A stretch of 64,000 nt of DNA, from contig CM055272.1 in the NCBI GenBank assembly GCA_029237695.1, positions 35,536,791 through 35,600,790 of the forward strand, read 5' to 3'. How positions within the stretch are numbered: position 1 is the first letter of the stretch; each line of letters opens with the position of its first letter. Of this stretch, positions 1 to 12,091 are shown one piece after another. Source of the stretch: Conchocele bisecta (lineage: Eukaryota; Mollusca; Bivalvia; Lucinida; Thyasiridae). Below the pieces are notes generated by a model. That model made no database searches. It had not been told where the DNA came from and saw only the letters and a program-made list of their open reading frames with translations. Made by a program: the position numbers and the translations under genes.

Positions 1-240
1 TGAGTGTGAACTTGTACATAGGTTATTTAAACGGTATTGTGATAAGTGGAATTGACTCGTCTCTCATAATTCTATATTGAAAGGCAACTGTGCATGTATT
101 ATATACGTGTTATGTTGTGTGTTATCTTGTACATTTGATGAGCCGTAAAAAACAAGAAATAATATGTGAACACCATGCATTCCGTAGAAACAAATATATA
201 TACGTATAACAGCTTGAAATGTAATAATAAAAATTAATAC

Positions 241-339
241 CTCTTGAGCGTAACTCTTCTACTGACGACGTCAACAGTGTTACGGTTTCATTTAGGTGTT
301 CAATGGTCTTAACAGCTTCATCCAGCGCGCTGTCAGTAT
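241..339 (-). CDS. Coiled-coil exon, unit 1 (99 nt)
   Basis: Last coiled-coil exon inside the window on the minus strand. The acceptor CCTCAG| precedes 339 and the donor |GTATTA follows 241, phase 1 on both sides, 33 codons. If the gene model is right, the next exons (expected: a C1q head beginning in phase 1, as seen in the separate gene at 61045) lie beyond the left edge of the window. Confidence 0.45.
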
Positions 340-761
340 CTGAGGAACATACATGTGGCTGTGGCTGGAGATACGGGGCTTAACGCATTTCTGATCGGCA
401 TTGCTCCTGATCAAATAGCTCATTCCTGTAGACTGATAACAATCTAATTTGGTTATTAGAAGCATGACGGGTGTATCATTGATGCAATTATGGCGAACAG
501 CGAAGATCCTGATCACACTGTGCGGATTCACCGTCTGAGCTGGATCGACACTGCTCGCAAAACCCATAAGCTCCATTTCTCCAGTCACAGCCAAAATTAT
601 GGAGGTATATGTACATAAATGTGCAATCTCTATAAATCGAAAACCCTTGTAACATCCCCTGATATCCCTTCCAGTAGTCGATTTCACCAACACTGATACT
701 GTCTGATCCATGTTTTCTTGCCGACGCGCTTTTGGCTATAAAACCTCAGAAATATGTAAAG

Positions 762-1184
762 GTAAGTACTTTTTCATCAATAACAAAAAAGTCACCCTCC
801 CCAAATTTATTTATTTATTTGATGAAATTCCATTAAAGATTGAGTTAATAGGGAAAAAAACATTTTCCTATGGGAATTTAACATGGGGGAAAGGAGAAGG
901 AGCTGTGTGAGGAGTAAAAAAAACGAAAACATTTGGAAATTGACTCCGAAACCTGGTTAGATAGCAGCTTCGAAATGATGTACCGTAACTAAGAAAACAA
1001 AAGTTAGCTTTTGAAAATATGTCCACAAATAAAAAATTATTTCTAAAAGTCTATTTTAGCCCTCATATTAAATTTCCATAGGAAAATATATTTTTCACAA
1101 TAAATTCAATATTTGACGAAATTTAATGAAATAATTTTTTTTGGGGGAGGGTGACTTTTTTATTATTGATGAAAAAGTACTTAC
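762..1184. mobile_element. MITE with 41-bp TIRs starting GTAAGTACTTTTTC (unit 1 copy)
   Basis: The left end GTAAGTACTTTTTCATCAAT and the right end, reverse-complemented, match over about 41 bp up to a CACCCTCCCC block, with one mismatch. The interior (~340 bp) has no meaningful frame. The body (AACATGG..., AAACCTGGTTAGATAGC) matches the body of a different MITE family at 54315-54857, although the ends differ. No clear target duplication was identified. Equivalent copies sit at 3099-3529, 5449-5866, 7780-8201 and 26257-26655. Confidence 0.85.
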
Positions 1185-1575
1185 ATTTAAATAATTATCT
1201 CAGGTCAGCATCTGCTGGGAGCCTTGTAGTTCCAAACTCGAGGACAAAACTATTCGACGGTTCTTTCTCACACCACTCTGCTCCACAATTATGGAATTCG
1301 TTAAATCTGAGTATCAGGAATAGCAAAACTTTCAATAAATTTAAAATGTCAACTAAACATTCAATAATTATACAATTCAATCTGAGTCGGTCGTGGTTTA
1401 TGTTAATGTTAGTTGAATTCTTAGTTATTATTTACGTCAGATTCTTACATGTATTTGTATATAATTGTCTATGCACTTGTTTTTAAATGTACTTATGTAG
1501 TGAGGGAGACAGGGTAGACTGGCCTTGGCCAACTGTGTCACCCTCGTTAAATAATGCATAAATAAATAAATACCA
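1185..1575 (+). pseudogene. 3' end of a non-LTR retrotransposon (RT C-terminus, 3'UTR, ATAA tail), unit 1
   Basis: From 1199 the plus strand reads LRSASAGSLVVPNSRTKLFD and then GSFSHHSAPQLWNSLNLSIR. This is the familiar C-terminal block of CR1/L2/jockey-type reverse transcriptases (LRS..., LVVP.xRT, APxLWNSLPLxIR). Coding decays after about 1390 and is followed by a 3'UTR with a GGCCTTGGCCAACTGTGTCACC hairpin region. It ends in the microsatellite tail ATAAATAAATAAATAC, as in the CR1/L2 group. The rest of the element is missing; its 5' edge is directly at the MITE. Copies occur at 3530-3922, 5867-6255, 8202-8600 and 26656-27045. Confidence 0.75.
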
Positions 1576-2576
1576 AAATATTTCAAAATGGTATTTATTT
1601 TCACATCGACATTATATTAATCAGTAACTGTGTGTATTATAAAGTGCGCAAATGTAATTTTGTGATGAGAATAAGGAAATAGAGGTTATTCCATCGTACA
1701 TTTTGAATAGCGGAAATAATACACGAGTGTGTGCGTCGGCTTCTGCGTAGCAACGAGTGAGCATAGCGAACGAGTTGCTTGCACGACGCCGATGGATACG
1801 AGTGTGAAAAATGCATTTTATAATGTTTCTGGGGCGTTTGTATCGGCATAGTATGTTTTTTTGTGGGCTGTACTTATTTTATAACGAGAGTGCACGCGGG
1901 TGATAACGCGTGTTCTTTGCCCTGTCTATTATTTGTAAATTGACAATTACGGGTTTTCTCTCACATATAAATCCATGCAAAACATACAAAAATAGACAAA
2001 TATGTTAATTCGATGCGAATCTGCAGCTCATTCATATATCCACAGGAGTCCCGTGTCACAGAAGTGTTGTAGCATGACATCGCAGTTAATTCAGATCCTG
2101 TGAAATGTGTCGATTTGGGAGCAGTAGTTCTGTGACATCCTGTGTTGATTGTATTTATCTATAACACGAGTATATATATTCATGTTCATGCATAGACATA
2201 CAAACGTGTACATGTATATATAGTCGGGAGTGTGTATGCATGTAGCTCCATATTACGCAACAAGTATTGTAATACGTATGTAAATGTCGATTGTCTTATC
2301 CTCTTCTATCGTGTTAGAAACCGTGCACATTTGCTGAGTGTGAACTTGTACATAGGTTATTTAAACGGTATTGTGATAAGTGGAATTGACTCGTCTCTCA
2401 TAATTCTATATTGAAAGGCAACTGTGCATGTATATTATATACGTGTTATGTTGTGTGTTATCTTGTACATTTGATGAGCCGTAAAAAACAAGAAATAATA
2501 TGTGAACACCATGCATTCCGTAGAAACAAATATATATACGTATAACAGCTTGAAATGTAATAATAAAAATTAATAC

Positions 2577-2675
2577 CTCTTGAGCGTAACTCTTCTACTG
2601 ACGACGTCAACTGTGTTACGGTTTCATTTAGGTGTTCAATGGTCTTAACAGCTTCATCCAGCGCGCTGTCAGTAT
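2577..2675 (-). CDS. Coiled-coil exon, unit 2 (99 nt)
   Basis: Minus-strand symmetric phase 1-1 exon with acceptor GTTCCTCAG|ATACTG and donor AGAG|GTATTA. In this copy the open frame happens to run through the acceptor into upstream sequence because of a 2-bp difference near 2685 (AACTACATG for ATACATG). That upstream peptide comes from a repeat and is not thought to be coding. Confidence 0.45.
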
Positions 2676-3098
2676 CTGAGGAACAACTACATGTGGCTGT
2701 GGCTGGAGATACGGGGCTTAACGCATTTCTGATCGGCATTGCTCCTGATCAAATAGCTCATTCCTGTAGACTGATAACAATCTAATTTGGTTATTAGAAG
2801 CATGACGGGTGTATCATTGATGCAATTATGGCGAACAGCGAAGATCCTGATCACACTGTGCGGATTCACCGTCTGAGCTGGATCGACACTGCTCGCAAAA
2901 CCCATAAGCTCCATTTCTCCAGTCACAGCCAAAATTATGGAATATATGTACATAAATGTGCAATCTCTATAAATCGAAAACCCTTGTAACATCCCCTGAT
3001 ATCCCTTCCAGTAGTCGATTTCACCAACACTGATACTGTCTGATCCATGTTTTCTTGCCGACGCGCTTTTGGCTATAAAACCTCAGAAATATGTAAAG

Positions 3099-3529
3099 GT
3101 AAGTACTTTTTCATCAATAACAAAAAAGTCACCCTCCCCAAATTTATTTATTTGATGAAATTCCATTAAAGATTGAGTTAATAGGGAAAAAAACATTTTC
3201 CTATGGGAATTTAACATGGGGGAAAGGAGAAGGAGCTGTGTGAGGAGTAAAAAAACGAAAACATTTGGAAATTGACTCCGAAACCTGGTTAGATAGCAGC
3301 TTCGAAATGATGTACCGTAACTAAGAAAACAAAAGTTAGCTTTTGAAAATATGTCCACAAATAAAAAATTATTTCTAAAAGTCTATTTTAGCCCTCATAT
3401 TAAATTTCCATAGGAAAATATATTTTTCACAATAAATTCAATATTTGACGAAATAAATTTAATGAAATAATTTTTTTTTTTGGGGATGGGGAGGGTGACT
3501 TTTTTATTATTGATGAAAAAGTGACTTAC
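3099..3529. mobile_element. MITE, GTAAGTACTTTTTC family (unit 2 copy)
   Basis: Copy carried by array duplication. The right part (3470-3529) has scattered 1-4 bp insertions relative to the other copies, including GTGACTTAC for GTACTTAC in the terminal repeat. Confidence 0.85.
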
Positions 3530-3922
3530 ATTTAAATAATTATCTCAGGTCATGCATCTGCTGGCCTTGTAGTTCCAAACTCGATGGACAAAACTATTCT
3601 GACGGTTCTTTCTCACACCACTCTGCTCCACAATTATGGAATTCGTTAAATCTGAGTATCAGGAATAGCAAAAAAACTTTCAATTAAATTTTTAAAAATG
3701 TCAACTAAACCATTCAATATTATTACAATTTCAATCTGAGTCGGTCGTGGTTTATGTTAATGTTAGTTGAATTCTTAGTTATTATTTACGTCAGATTCTT
3801 ACATGTATTTGATATAATTGTCTATGCACTTGTTTTTAAATGTACTTATGTAGTGAGGGAGACAGGGTAGACTGGCCTTGGCCAACTGTGTCACCCTCGT
3901 TAAATAATGCATAAATAAATAA
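3530..3922 (+). pseudogene. Non-LTR retrotransposon 3' end, unit 2
   Basis: Same fragment as at 1185-1575, but with many 1-3 bp insertions between 3541 and 3740 that break the frame. Because units 1 and 3 are clean at these sites, consensus error is as likely as real decay. Confidence 0.7.
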
Positions 3923-4923
3923 ATACCAAAATATTTCAAAATGGTATCTATTTTCACATCGACATATATAATCAGGTAACTGTGTGTATTATAAAGTGCG
4001 CAAATGTAATTTTGTATGAGAATAAGGAAATAGAGGATATTCCATCGTACATTTTGAATAGCGGGAAATAATACACGAGTGTGCGTCGGCTTCTGCGTAA
4101 GCAACGAGTGAGCATAGCGAACGAGTTGCTTGCACGGACGCCGATGGATACGAGTGTGAAAAATGCATTTTATAATGTTTCTGGGGCGTTTGTATCGGCA
4201 TAGTATGTTTTTTTGTGGGCTGTACTTATTTTATAACGAGAGTGCACGCGGGTGATAACGCGTGTTCTTTGCCCTGTCTATTATTTGTAAATTGACAATT
4301 ACGGGTTTTCTCTCACATATAAATCCATGCAAAACATACAAAAATAGACAAATATGTTAATTCGATGCGAATCTGCAGCTCATTCATATATCCACAGGAG
4401 TCCCGTGTCACAGAAGTGTTGTAGCATGACATCGCAGTTAATTCAGATCCTGTGAAATGTGTCGATTTGGGAGCAGTAGTTCTGTGACATCCTGTGTTGA
4501 TTGTATTTATCTATAACACGTATATATATTCATGTTCATGCATAGACATACAAACGTGTACATGTATATATAGTCGGGAGTGTGTATGCATGTAGCTCCA
4601 TATTACGCAACAAGTATTGTAATACGTATGTAAATGTCGATTGTCTTATCCTCTTCTATCGTGTTAGAAACCGTGCACATTTGCTGAGTGTGAACTTGTA
4701 CATAGGTTATTTAAACGGTATTGTGATAAGTGAATTGACTCGTCTCTCATAATTCTATATTGAAAGGCAACTGTGCATGTATTATATACGTGTTATGTTG
4801 TGTGTTATCTTGTACATTTGATGAGCCGTAAAAAACAAGAAATAATATGTGAACACCATGCATTCCGTAGAAACAAATATATATACGTATAACAGCTTGA
4901 AATGTAATAATAAAAATTAATAC

Positions 4924-5022
4924 CTCTTGAGCGTAACTCTTCTACTGACGACGTCAACTGTGTTACGGTTTCATTTAGGTGTTCAATGGTCTTAACAGCT
5001 TCATCCAGCGCGCTGTCAGTAT
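4924..5022 (-). CDS. Coiled-coil exon, unit 3 (99 nt)
   Basis: Minus-strand symmetric exon, acceptor CCTCAG| ahead of 5022 and donor |GTATTA after 4924, phase 1 on both sides. It encodes the same 33 residues as unit 2 (DEAVKTIEHLNETVTQLTSS core). Near-identity among units 1-3 reflects recent array duplication, so conservation here is not itself evidence of selection. Confidence 0.45.
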
Positions 5023-5448
5023 CTGAGGAACATACATGTGGCTGTGGCTGGAGATACGGGGCTTAACGCATTTCTGATCGGCATTGCTCCAGATCAAATA
5101 GCTCATTCTGTAGACTGATAACAATCTAATTTGGTTTGGTTATTAGAAGCATGACGGGTGTATCATTGATGCAATTATGGCGAACAGCGAAGATCCTGAT
5201 CACACTGTGCGGATTCACCGTCTGAGCTGGATCGACACTGCTCGCAAAACCCATAAGCTCCATTTCTCCAGTCACAGCCAAAATTATGGAATATATGTAC
5301 ATAAATGTGCAATCTCTATAAATCGAAAACCCTTGTAACATCCCCTGATATCCCTTCCAGTAGTCGATTTCACCAACACTGATACTGTCTGATCCATGTT
5401 TTCTTGCCGACGCGCGTTTTGGCTATAAAACCTCAGAAATATGTAAAG

Positions 5449-5866
5449 GTAAGTACTTTTTCATCAATAACAAAAAAGTCACCCTCCCCAAATTTATTTA
5501 TTTGATGAAATTCCATTAAAGATTGAGTTAATAGGGAAAAAAACATTTTCCTATGGGAATTTAACATGGGGGAAAGGAGAAGGAGCTGTGTGAGGAGTAA
5601 AAAAACGAAAACATTTGGAAATTGACTCCGAAACCTGGTTAGATAGCAGCTTCGAAATGATGTACCGTAACTAAGAAAACAAAAGTTAGCTTTTGAAAAT
5701 ATGTCCACAAATAAAAAATTATTTCTAAAAGTCTATTTTAGCCCTCATATTAAATTTCCATAGGAAAATATATTTTTCACAATAAATTCAATATTTGACG
5801 AAATTTAATGAAATAATTTTTTTTTGGGGAGGGTGACTTTTTTATTATTGATGAAAAAGTACTTAC
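5449..5866. mobile_element. MITE, GTAAGTACTTTTTC family (unit 3 copy)
   Basis: Copy carried by array duplication; both inverted ends are intact. Confidence 0.85.
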
Positions 5867-6255
5867 ATTTAAATAATTATCTCAGGTCAGCATCTGCTGG
5901 CCTTGTAGTTCCAAACTCGAGGACAAAACTATTCGACGGTTCTTTCTCACACCACTCTGCTCCACAATTATGGAATTCGTTAAATCTGAGTATCAGGAAT
6001 AGCAAAACTTTCTTTCAATAAATTTAAAATGTCAACTAAACATTCAATAATTATACAATTCAATCTGAGTCGGTCGTGGTTTATGTTAATGTTAGTTGAA
6101 TTCTTAGTTATTATTTACGTCAGATTCTTACATGTATTTGTATATAATTGTCTATGCACTTGTTTTTAAATGTACTTATGTAGTGAGGGAGACAGGGTAG
6201 ACTGGCCTTGGCCAACTGTGTCACCCTCGTTAAATAATGCATAAATAAATAAATA
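5867..6255 (+). pseudogene. Non-LTR retrotransposon 3' end, unit 3
   Basis: Same fragment, lacking GGGA after CATCTGCT and with a TTTC duplication near 6010. The (ATAA)n tail is at 6240-6255. Confidence 0.7.
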
Positions 6256-7259
6256 CCAAAATATTTCAAAATGGTATCTATTTTCACATCGACATTATAT
6301 TAATCAGGTAACTGTGTGTATTATAAAGTGCGCAAATGTAATTTTGTATGAGAATAAGGAAATAGAGGATATTCCATCGTACATTTTGAATAGCGGGAAA
6401 TAATACACGAGTGTGCGTCGGCTTCTGCGTAAGCAACGAGTGAGCATAGCGAACGAGTTGCTTGCACGGACGCCGATGGATACGAGTGTGAAAAATGCAT
6501 TTTATAATGTTTCTGGGGCGTTTGTATCGGCATAGTATGTTTTTTTGTGGGCTGTACTTATTTTATAACGAGAGTGCACGCGGGTGATAACGCGTGTTCT
6601 TTGCCCTGTCTATTATTTGTAAATTGACAATTACGGGTTTTCTCTCACATATAAATCCATGCAAAACATACAAAAATAGACAAATATGTTAATTCGATGC
6701 GAATCTGCAGCTCATTCATATATCCACAGGAGTCCCGTGTCACAGAAGTGTTGTAGCATGACATCGCAGTTAATTCAGATCCTGTGAAATGTGTCGATTT
6801 GGGAGCAGTAGTTCTGTGACATCCTGTGTTGATTGTATTTATCTATAACACAGTATATATATTCATGTTCATGCATAGACATACAAACGTGTACATGTAT
6901 ATATAGTCGGGAGTGTGTATGCATGTAGCTCCATATTACGCAACAAGTATTGTAATACGTATGTAAATGTCGATTGTCTTATCCTCTTCTATCGTGTTAG
7001 AAACCGTGCACATTTGCTGAGTGTGAACTTGTACATAGGTTATTTAAACGGTATTGTGATAAGTGGAATTGACTCGTCTCTCATAATTCTATATTGAAAG
7101 GCAACTGTGCATGTATATTATATACGTGTTATGTTGTGTGTTATCTTGTACATTTGATGAGCCGTAAAAAACAAGAAATAATATGTGAACACCATGCATT
7201 CCGTAGAAAAAAATATATATACGTATAACAGCTTGAAATGTAATAATAAAAATTAATAA

Positions 7260-7358
7260 CTCTTGAGCGTAACTCTTCTACTGACGACGTCAACTGTGTT
7301 ACGGTTTCATTTAGGTGTTCAATGGTCTTGACAGCTTCATCCAGCGCGCTGTCAGTAT
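7260..7358 (-). CDS. Coiled-coil exon, unit 4 (99 nt, donor mutated)
   Basis: Same 33-codon segment as in the other units, with an intact acceptor (CCTCAG|ATACTG). Its donor reads TTATTA in place of GTATTA because position 7259 is A where the other copies have C. If the exon is ever spliced, this copy should be skipped or read through. The coding part differs from its neighbours by one synonymous change. Confidence 0.4.
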
Positions 7359-7779
7359 CTGAGGAACATACATGTGGCTGTGGCTGGAGATACGGGGCTT
7401 AACGCATTTCTGATCGGCATTGCTCCTGATCAAATAGCTCATTCCTGTAGACTGATAACAATCTAATTTGGTTATTAGAAGCATGACGGGTGTATCATTG
7501 ATGCAATTATGGCGAACAGCGAAGATCCTGATCACACTGTCCGGATTCACAGTCTGAGCTGGATCGACACTGCTCGCAAAACCCATAAGCTCCATTTCTC
7601 CAGTCACAGCCAAAATTATGGAATATATGTACATAAATGTGCAATCTCTATAAATCGAAAACCCTTGTAAGATCCCCTGATATCCCTTCCAGTAGTCGAT
7701 TTCACCAACAGTGATACTGTCTTATCCATGTTTTCCTGCCGACGCGCTTTTGGCTATAAAACCTCAGACATATGTAAAG

Positions 7780-8201
7780 GTAAGTACTTTTTCATCAATA
7801 ACAAAAAAGTCACCCTCCCCAAATTTATTTATTTGATGAAATTCTATTAAAGATTGAGTTAATAGGGAAAAAAACATTTTCCTATGGGAATTTAACATGG
7901 GGGAAAGGAGAAGGAGCTGTGTGAGGAGTAAAAAAACGAAAACATTTGGAAATTGACTCCGAAACCTGGTTAGATAGCAGCTTCGAAATGATGTACCGTA
8001 ACTAAGAAAACGAAAGTTAGCTTTTGAAAATAATTTTATGTCCACAAATAAAAAATTATTTATAAAAGTCTATTTTAGCCCTCATATTAAATTTCCATAG
8101 GAAAATATATTTTTCACAATAAATTCAATATTTGACGGAATTTAATCAAATAAATTTTTTGGGGAGGGTGACTTTTTTATTATTGATGAAAAAGTACTTA
8201 C
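7780..8201. mobile_element. MITE, GTAAGTACTTTTTC family (unit 4 copy)
   Basis: Copy carried by array duplication, more diverged internally (for example a TAATTT insertion near 8033); both inverted ends are intact. Confidence 0.85.
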
Positions 8202-8600
8202 ATTTAAATAATTATCTCAGGTCAGCATCTGCTAGGAGCCTTGTAGTTCCAAACTCGAGGACAAAACTATTCGACGGTTATTTCTCACACCACTCTGCTC
8301 CACAATTATGGAATTCGTTAAATCTGAGTATCAGGAATAGTAAAACTCTCAATAAATTTAAAATGTCAACTAAACATTCAATAATTATACAATGCAATCT
8401 GAATCGATAGTGGTTTATGCCTCGCGTAGTTAATGTTAGTTGAATTCTTAGTTATTATTTACGTCAGATTCTTACATGTATTTGTATATAATTGTATATG
8501 CACTTGTTTTCTAATGTACTTATGCATTGAGGGCGACATAGTAGACTGGCCTTGGCCAACTGTGTCACCCTGGTTAATTAATGCATAAATAAATACATAC
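8202..8600 (+). pseudogene. Non-LTR retrotransposon 3' end, unit 4
   Basis: Diverged copy. The RT C-terminal block (LVVPNSRTKLFDGYFSHHSA) is still readable and the tail is ATAAATAAATACATAC. Confidence 0.7.
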
Positions 8601-9373
8601 CAACATATTCCATCATGGTATCTATTTTCACATCGATATTATATTAATCAGGTAACTGTGTGTATTATGAAATGTAATTTTGTATGCGAATAAGGAAATA
8701 GAGGATATTCCATCGTACATTTTGAATAGCGGGAAATAATACAAGGGTGTGCGTCGGCTTCCGCGTAAGCAACGAGTGAGCGTAGGGAACGAGTTGCTTG
8801 CACCGACGCCGACGGACACAAGTGTGAAAAATGCATTTTATAATGTTTCGGGGGAGTTTGTATCGGCAAAATATGCTTTTTTGTGGGCGGTACTTATTTT
8901 ATAACGAGAGTGCACGCGGGTGATAACGCATGTTCTCTGCACGGTGTATTATTTGTAAATTGACAATTACGGGTTTTCTCTCACATATAAATCCATGCAA
9001 AAAATACAAAAGTATACATAAATGTTAATTCGATGCGAATGTGCAGCTCATTCATGTATCCACAGGAGTCCCGTGTCACAGAAGTGTTGTAGCACGACAT
9101 CGCAGTTAATTCAGATCCTGTGAAATGTGTCGATTTGGGAGCAGTAGTTCTGTGATATCCTGGGTTGATTGTGTTTATCGATAACACGAGATATATATTC
9201 ATATTCATGCATAGACATAAAAACGTGTACATGTATATATAGTCCGGAGAGTGTATGCATGTAGCTCCATATTACGCAACAAGTATTGTAATACGTATGT
9301 AAATGTCGAATGTCTTATCCTCTTCTATCGTGTTAGAAACCGTGCACATTTGCTGAGTGTGAACCTCTACATA

Positions 9374-9390
9374 CAGTAGCGCTTTTCTGC
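9374..9390 (+). repeat. Left terminal inverted repeat of the 16 kb insertion
   Basis: CAGTAGCGCTTTTCTGC, preceded by TA at 9372-9373. Confidence 0.7.
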
Positions 9391-9912
9391 ATGTCTATTA
9401 TACGTACTCTACCAATACTATACGTATACTATACCAATACGATATGTTTTCTATACGATATGCATATAATATAAACGTACGGTATGTTTGTACCGTACAT
9501 ACCAACCAATATCGTATAGATATACCATTCAAATCGTACGTTTATACGATTGTTATACATGTGTATAATTTTGGTAAGTTTGTATCGTACAAACATGCCA
9601 GATTTGTGTATGGTATAAATATACCAGAATACCGTAAATGTATACGATATATTAACGGTGTTGCCGTGTACTATTTGCCCTAATATTTGGTCCGCCCATA
9701 ATATTTGGTCCTCTTTGGAGTCGAGAATTTCTTTAAAATGAGAGGTATTTTCAGTAAAATGAAAAGCCACACTTCGGGTATGGTATATTCATACCATATC
9801 CGTACGGATATATCGTATACACGAACGGATATCGTATGTTTGTATAATATTCGTATAGTACGTTTGCACTATACGATGATACGGTACAAACATACCAATA
9901 TTATATAATCAT
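9391..9912. repeat. Palindrome-rich GGTAT/ATACC region
   Basis: Very AT-rich sequence built from short inverted motifs: GGTATGTTTGTACC, GGTATATTCATACC, GGTATAAATATACC, GGTACAAACATACC, TATACGTATA. Because it is so palindromic it opens similar Tyr/Ile-rich frames on both strands; none looks coding. It sits directly inside the left end of the 16 kb insertion. Confidence 0.7.
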
Positions 9913-9944
9913 ACACTGTAAAAAATATTGTTTAGAAATTAAAC

Positions 9945-10400
9945 ACGTACGAAAACACCTTTCTGTTACACTTTTTAAAGACCGCGTGTCACGTCTTTTG
10001 CTCTTAGACGCCTAAGCGTTTTGCTATGGAACACGTACCATGTTTATAACTTAAACACCCAACTTGTTTAATATCTAAACACATGTAATGTGTTTTGATT
10101 CTAAACACCAATGTGCTTACTTATGGAACACGTATTATGTTTTAAACTTAAACACCCAACGTGTTTATTTTCTAAATACCTGTTACATGTTCTTCTTTTA
10201 AGCACCCAGGTGTTTAGCAATGGAACGTGTACCATGTTTAAAACTAAAACATGTAACATGTTCCATAGCAAAACACCTTTTCTGTTACACTTTTTAAACA
10301 CCGACACGTGTCACATGTTTTGCTTGTAAACATCTAGGTGTTTTGCTTTGGAACAAAATATTTCTGCAGTACATAACATGTTTTGTTTTGGAACATGTCC
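9945..10400. repeat. AAACAC/GTGTTT-rich irregular tandem repeats
   Basis: Repeated blocks such as GGAACACGTACCATGTTT, AAACACCCAACGTGTTT and CTAAACACATGTAATGTG recur every 40-60 bp with local dyad symmetry. A shorter related zone (GGGTAAACACGTCTAAACAC and similar) lies just inside the right end of the insertion at 25285-25495. Confidence 0.65.
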
Positions 10401-11615
10401 CATAAAGGCTATAGAGTATAGGGATGACAAGAACATGACTGGGTTTAAAATCAAATATAATATGTATTCAGTATTGGAACAGACATGACAAGATATGTAC
10501 TCCAAGTCTCCAACGGATATATAAGAAATAGATTAAATTTGCATTATTTGATCTGACAAAAGCGGCATTCTTGCCATAGCTTATTATAGGGGTCAACTCA
10601 GACCAGACTGCACATCTTTGCAGTATGTCCACCGTTCTATCAATTACTGATTGATTGAGTGGGATGGAGCAAGGTCATATGCAGATGGGTCAACATGATA
10701 GATTCCTGTTTGTTAGCTAGATGATGTATAATGGCCTGTCAACAAACAGCAAAGTCGATTTTGTTTATTCACTGGTGTTTAAAGTTCATTTACATCAAGA
10801 AAAGTATATTCAGCCGGTTTTGTCAGATCGTGACCCATATTGTACTTAAAGCAACTGTGTCTCAGATGATGCCGCAGATAGGCAATGTGTGTTTTTGTGC
10901 CACCTTGTTTACTGCAGTTGTTTGTTTAATGGGGTTTCATGACCTATCAAGAGCTAGAGACATTTGGGATTTAAATTCCAAAATCAGAACTGAATATTTA
11001 AAACATAACGTATATATTCAGCCCTGAGATTAGACTAGTGTAAGCTGGCATGTGCCAGGTACTCCCAACACCATAGTCACTTAGCTCATATTAATAGGAA
11101 TAATCCGTATACACTTAAAACGGGTATCAACTCTTTCCGTTGACATCTCAGACACAGGTCCCTTTAAACTAAATTATATACAAGTATACGTTTTAAAGTA
11201 AATTAACTAAGTATACATGAATGAGTATCACACAATAATGCACATTTAATCTTAACAGCACAATATGTAGTAAGTAACGGCGGCAGCAGATTGTAACTTG
11301 CATGTGTTGAAGAAAGTGCTGGATATAGGTAAAGTAAAACACGCTTCAAAACTTCACGTGCACATCACACTTTTCAAAGTAAATATTTCAATAAATTTGC
11401 GCCGTAAATACCAACCAAATAAAGTGATCTGATTTGCATCGTAAACAGCATTATTTGTGTACAATATGCCAACTAACTGGTATTATTCTACATATGTTAA
11501 TTAATAGCTTTTATCAAAACGGTGGCAAACATATTGTTTTAAAAATCAAGACAAGAACTGACATCGTTAATCGAAGCTAAACCCTCGCTGGCAGCCTTAA
11601 TAACAAAATAATCAA
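10401..11615. other. No recognised gene
   Basis: AT-rich sequence. 10550-10720 contains a faint copy of the dispersed GATCAGnCTG repeat. A 98-codon frame at 10731-11027 shows no domain, signal or splice support and is not called. Confidence 0.4.
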
Positions 11616-11617
11616 GT

Positions 11618-11888
11618 CCTCAGTGACCTTGACCGATCAGATGTGGGTGAGGTCGTATGCAAAACAGAATAGCATTCTTAGACACACAGTGTGGCCAAAT
11701 ATCATGAAAATCAGAAAAGCGGTTCACGAGTTATTGAAAAATGAAATTTTTGTTTATCATTTTTGCCTTATAAACATGATGAACATACGTACTCAGTGAC
11801 CTTGGGCAGTATGACGTGGGTCGTATGCATAACAAAACACCATCCATAGACACACAGTGTGGCCAGGAGTTATTGAAAAATGAAAAGT
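11618..11888. repeat. Two diverged copies of a GACCTTG...ACACACAGTGTGGCC repeat
   Basis: 11618-11747 and 11788-11888 both contain CAGTGACCTTG, GGGTCGTATGCA (GAGGTCGTATGCA in the first), TAGACACACAGTGTGGCCA and GAGTTATTGAAAAATGAAA in the same order. This is a dispersed repeat; no coding content was seen. Confidence 0.6.
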
Positions 11889-12091
11889 GTTACTAACGTA
11901 CGTGTTCTGTACACGTACATGTACTAACGCTATGTATATCCCCTCTTGCCTATCAGCGAGGGGATAATAAGTGTCTCGTAATCAACAATTTACGTATATA
12001 TGATCATTTACTCCCCCAATGAACTGTATACGACGCATACAAGGTGTGTTAAAAATGTGTGGACATATTTCTTAACACAATGCTAGTCACA

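Larger units (their letters stand above)
1..9373. repeat. Tandem array of a ~2.34 kb repeat unit, copies 1-4
   Basis: The string TGAGTGTGAAC...GGTTATTTAAACGG recurs at 1, 2335, 4685, 7018 and 9354, giving unit lengths of 2334, 2350, 2333 and about 2336 bp. Copies 1-3 are almost identical; copy 4 carries many substitutions that it shares with the copies beyond 25.5 kb (for example GTCGAATGTC in place of GTCGATTGTC). Each unit holds, in order: a minus-strand coiled-coil exon, a diverged dispersed bivalve-type repeat, a ~420 bp MITE, the 3' end of a non-LTR retrotransposon with an (ATAA)n tail, and ~700 bp of unassigned AT-rich sequence. The array stops abruptly at 9373 where a 16 kb insertion begins and resumes at 25513. 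Confidence 0.93.

Noticed and set aside
292..711. A 139-codon minus frame containing GEMELMGFASSVDPAQTVNP
   Set aside because: Most of it is a translation of the dispersed GATCAG-type repeat; the same peptide pattern appears at unrelated loci (38178-38593) wherever the repeat lies.
3083..3358. 91-codon minus frame (LFLLLTQLLLLSPMLNS) repeated in each array unit
   Set aside because: It is the interior of a MITE with T-rich sequence, not a hydrophobic protein gene.
9429..9770. Tyr/Ile-rich frames on both strands
   Set aside because: The region is palindromic (GGTAT/ATACC), which creates mirror-image frames.
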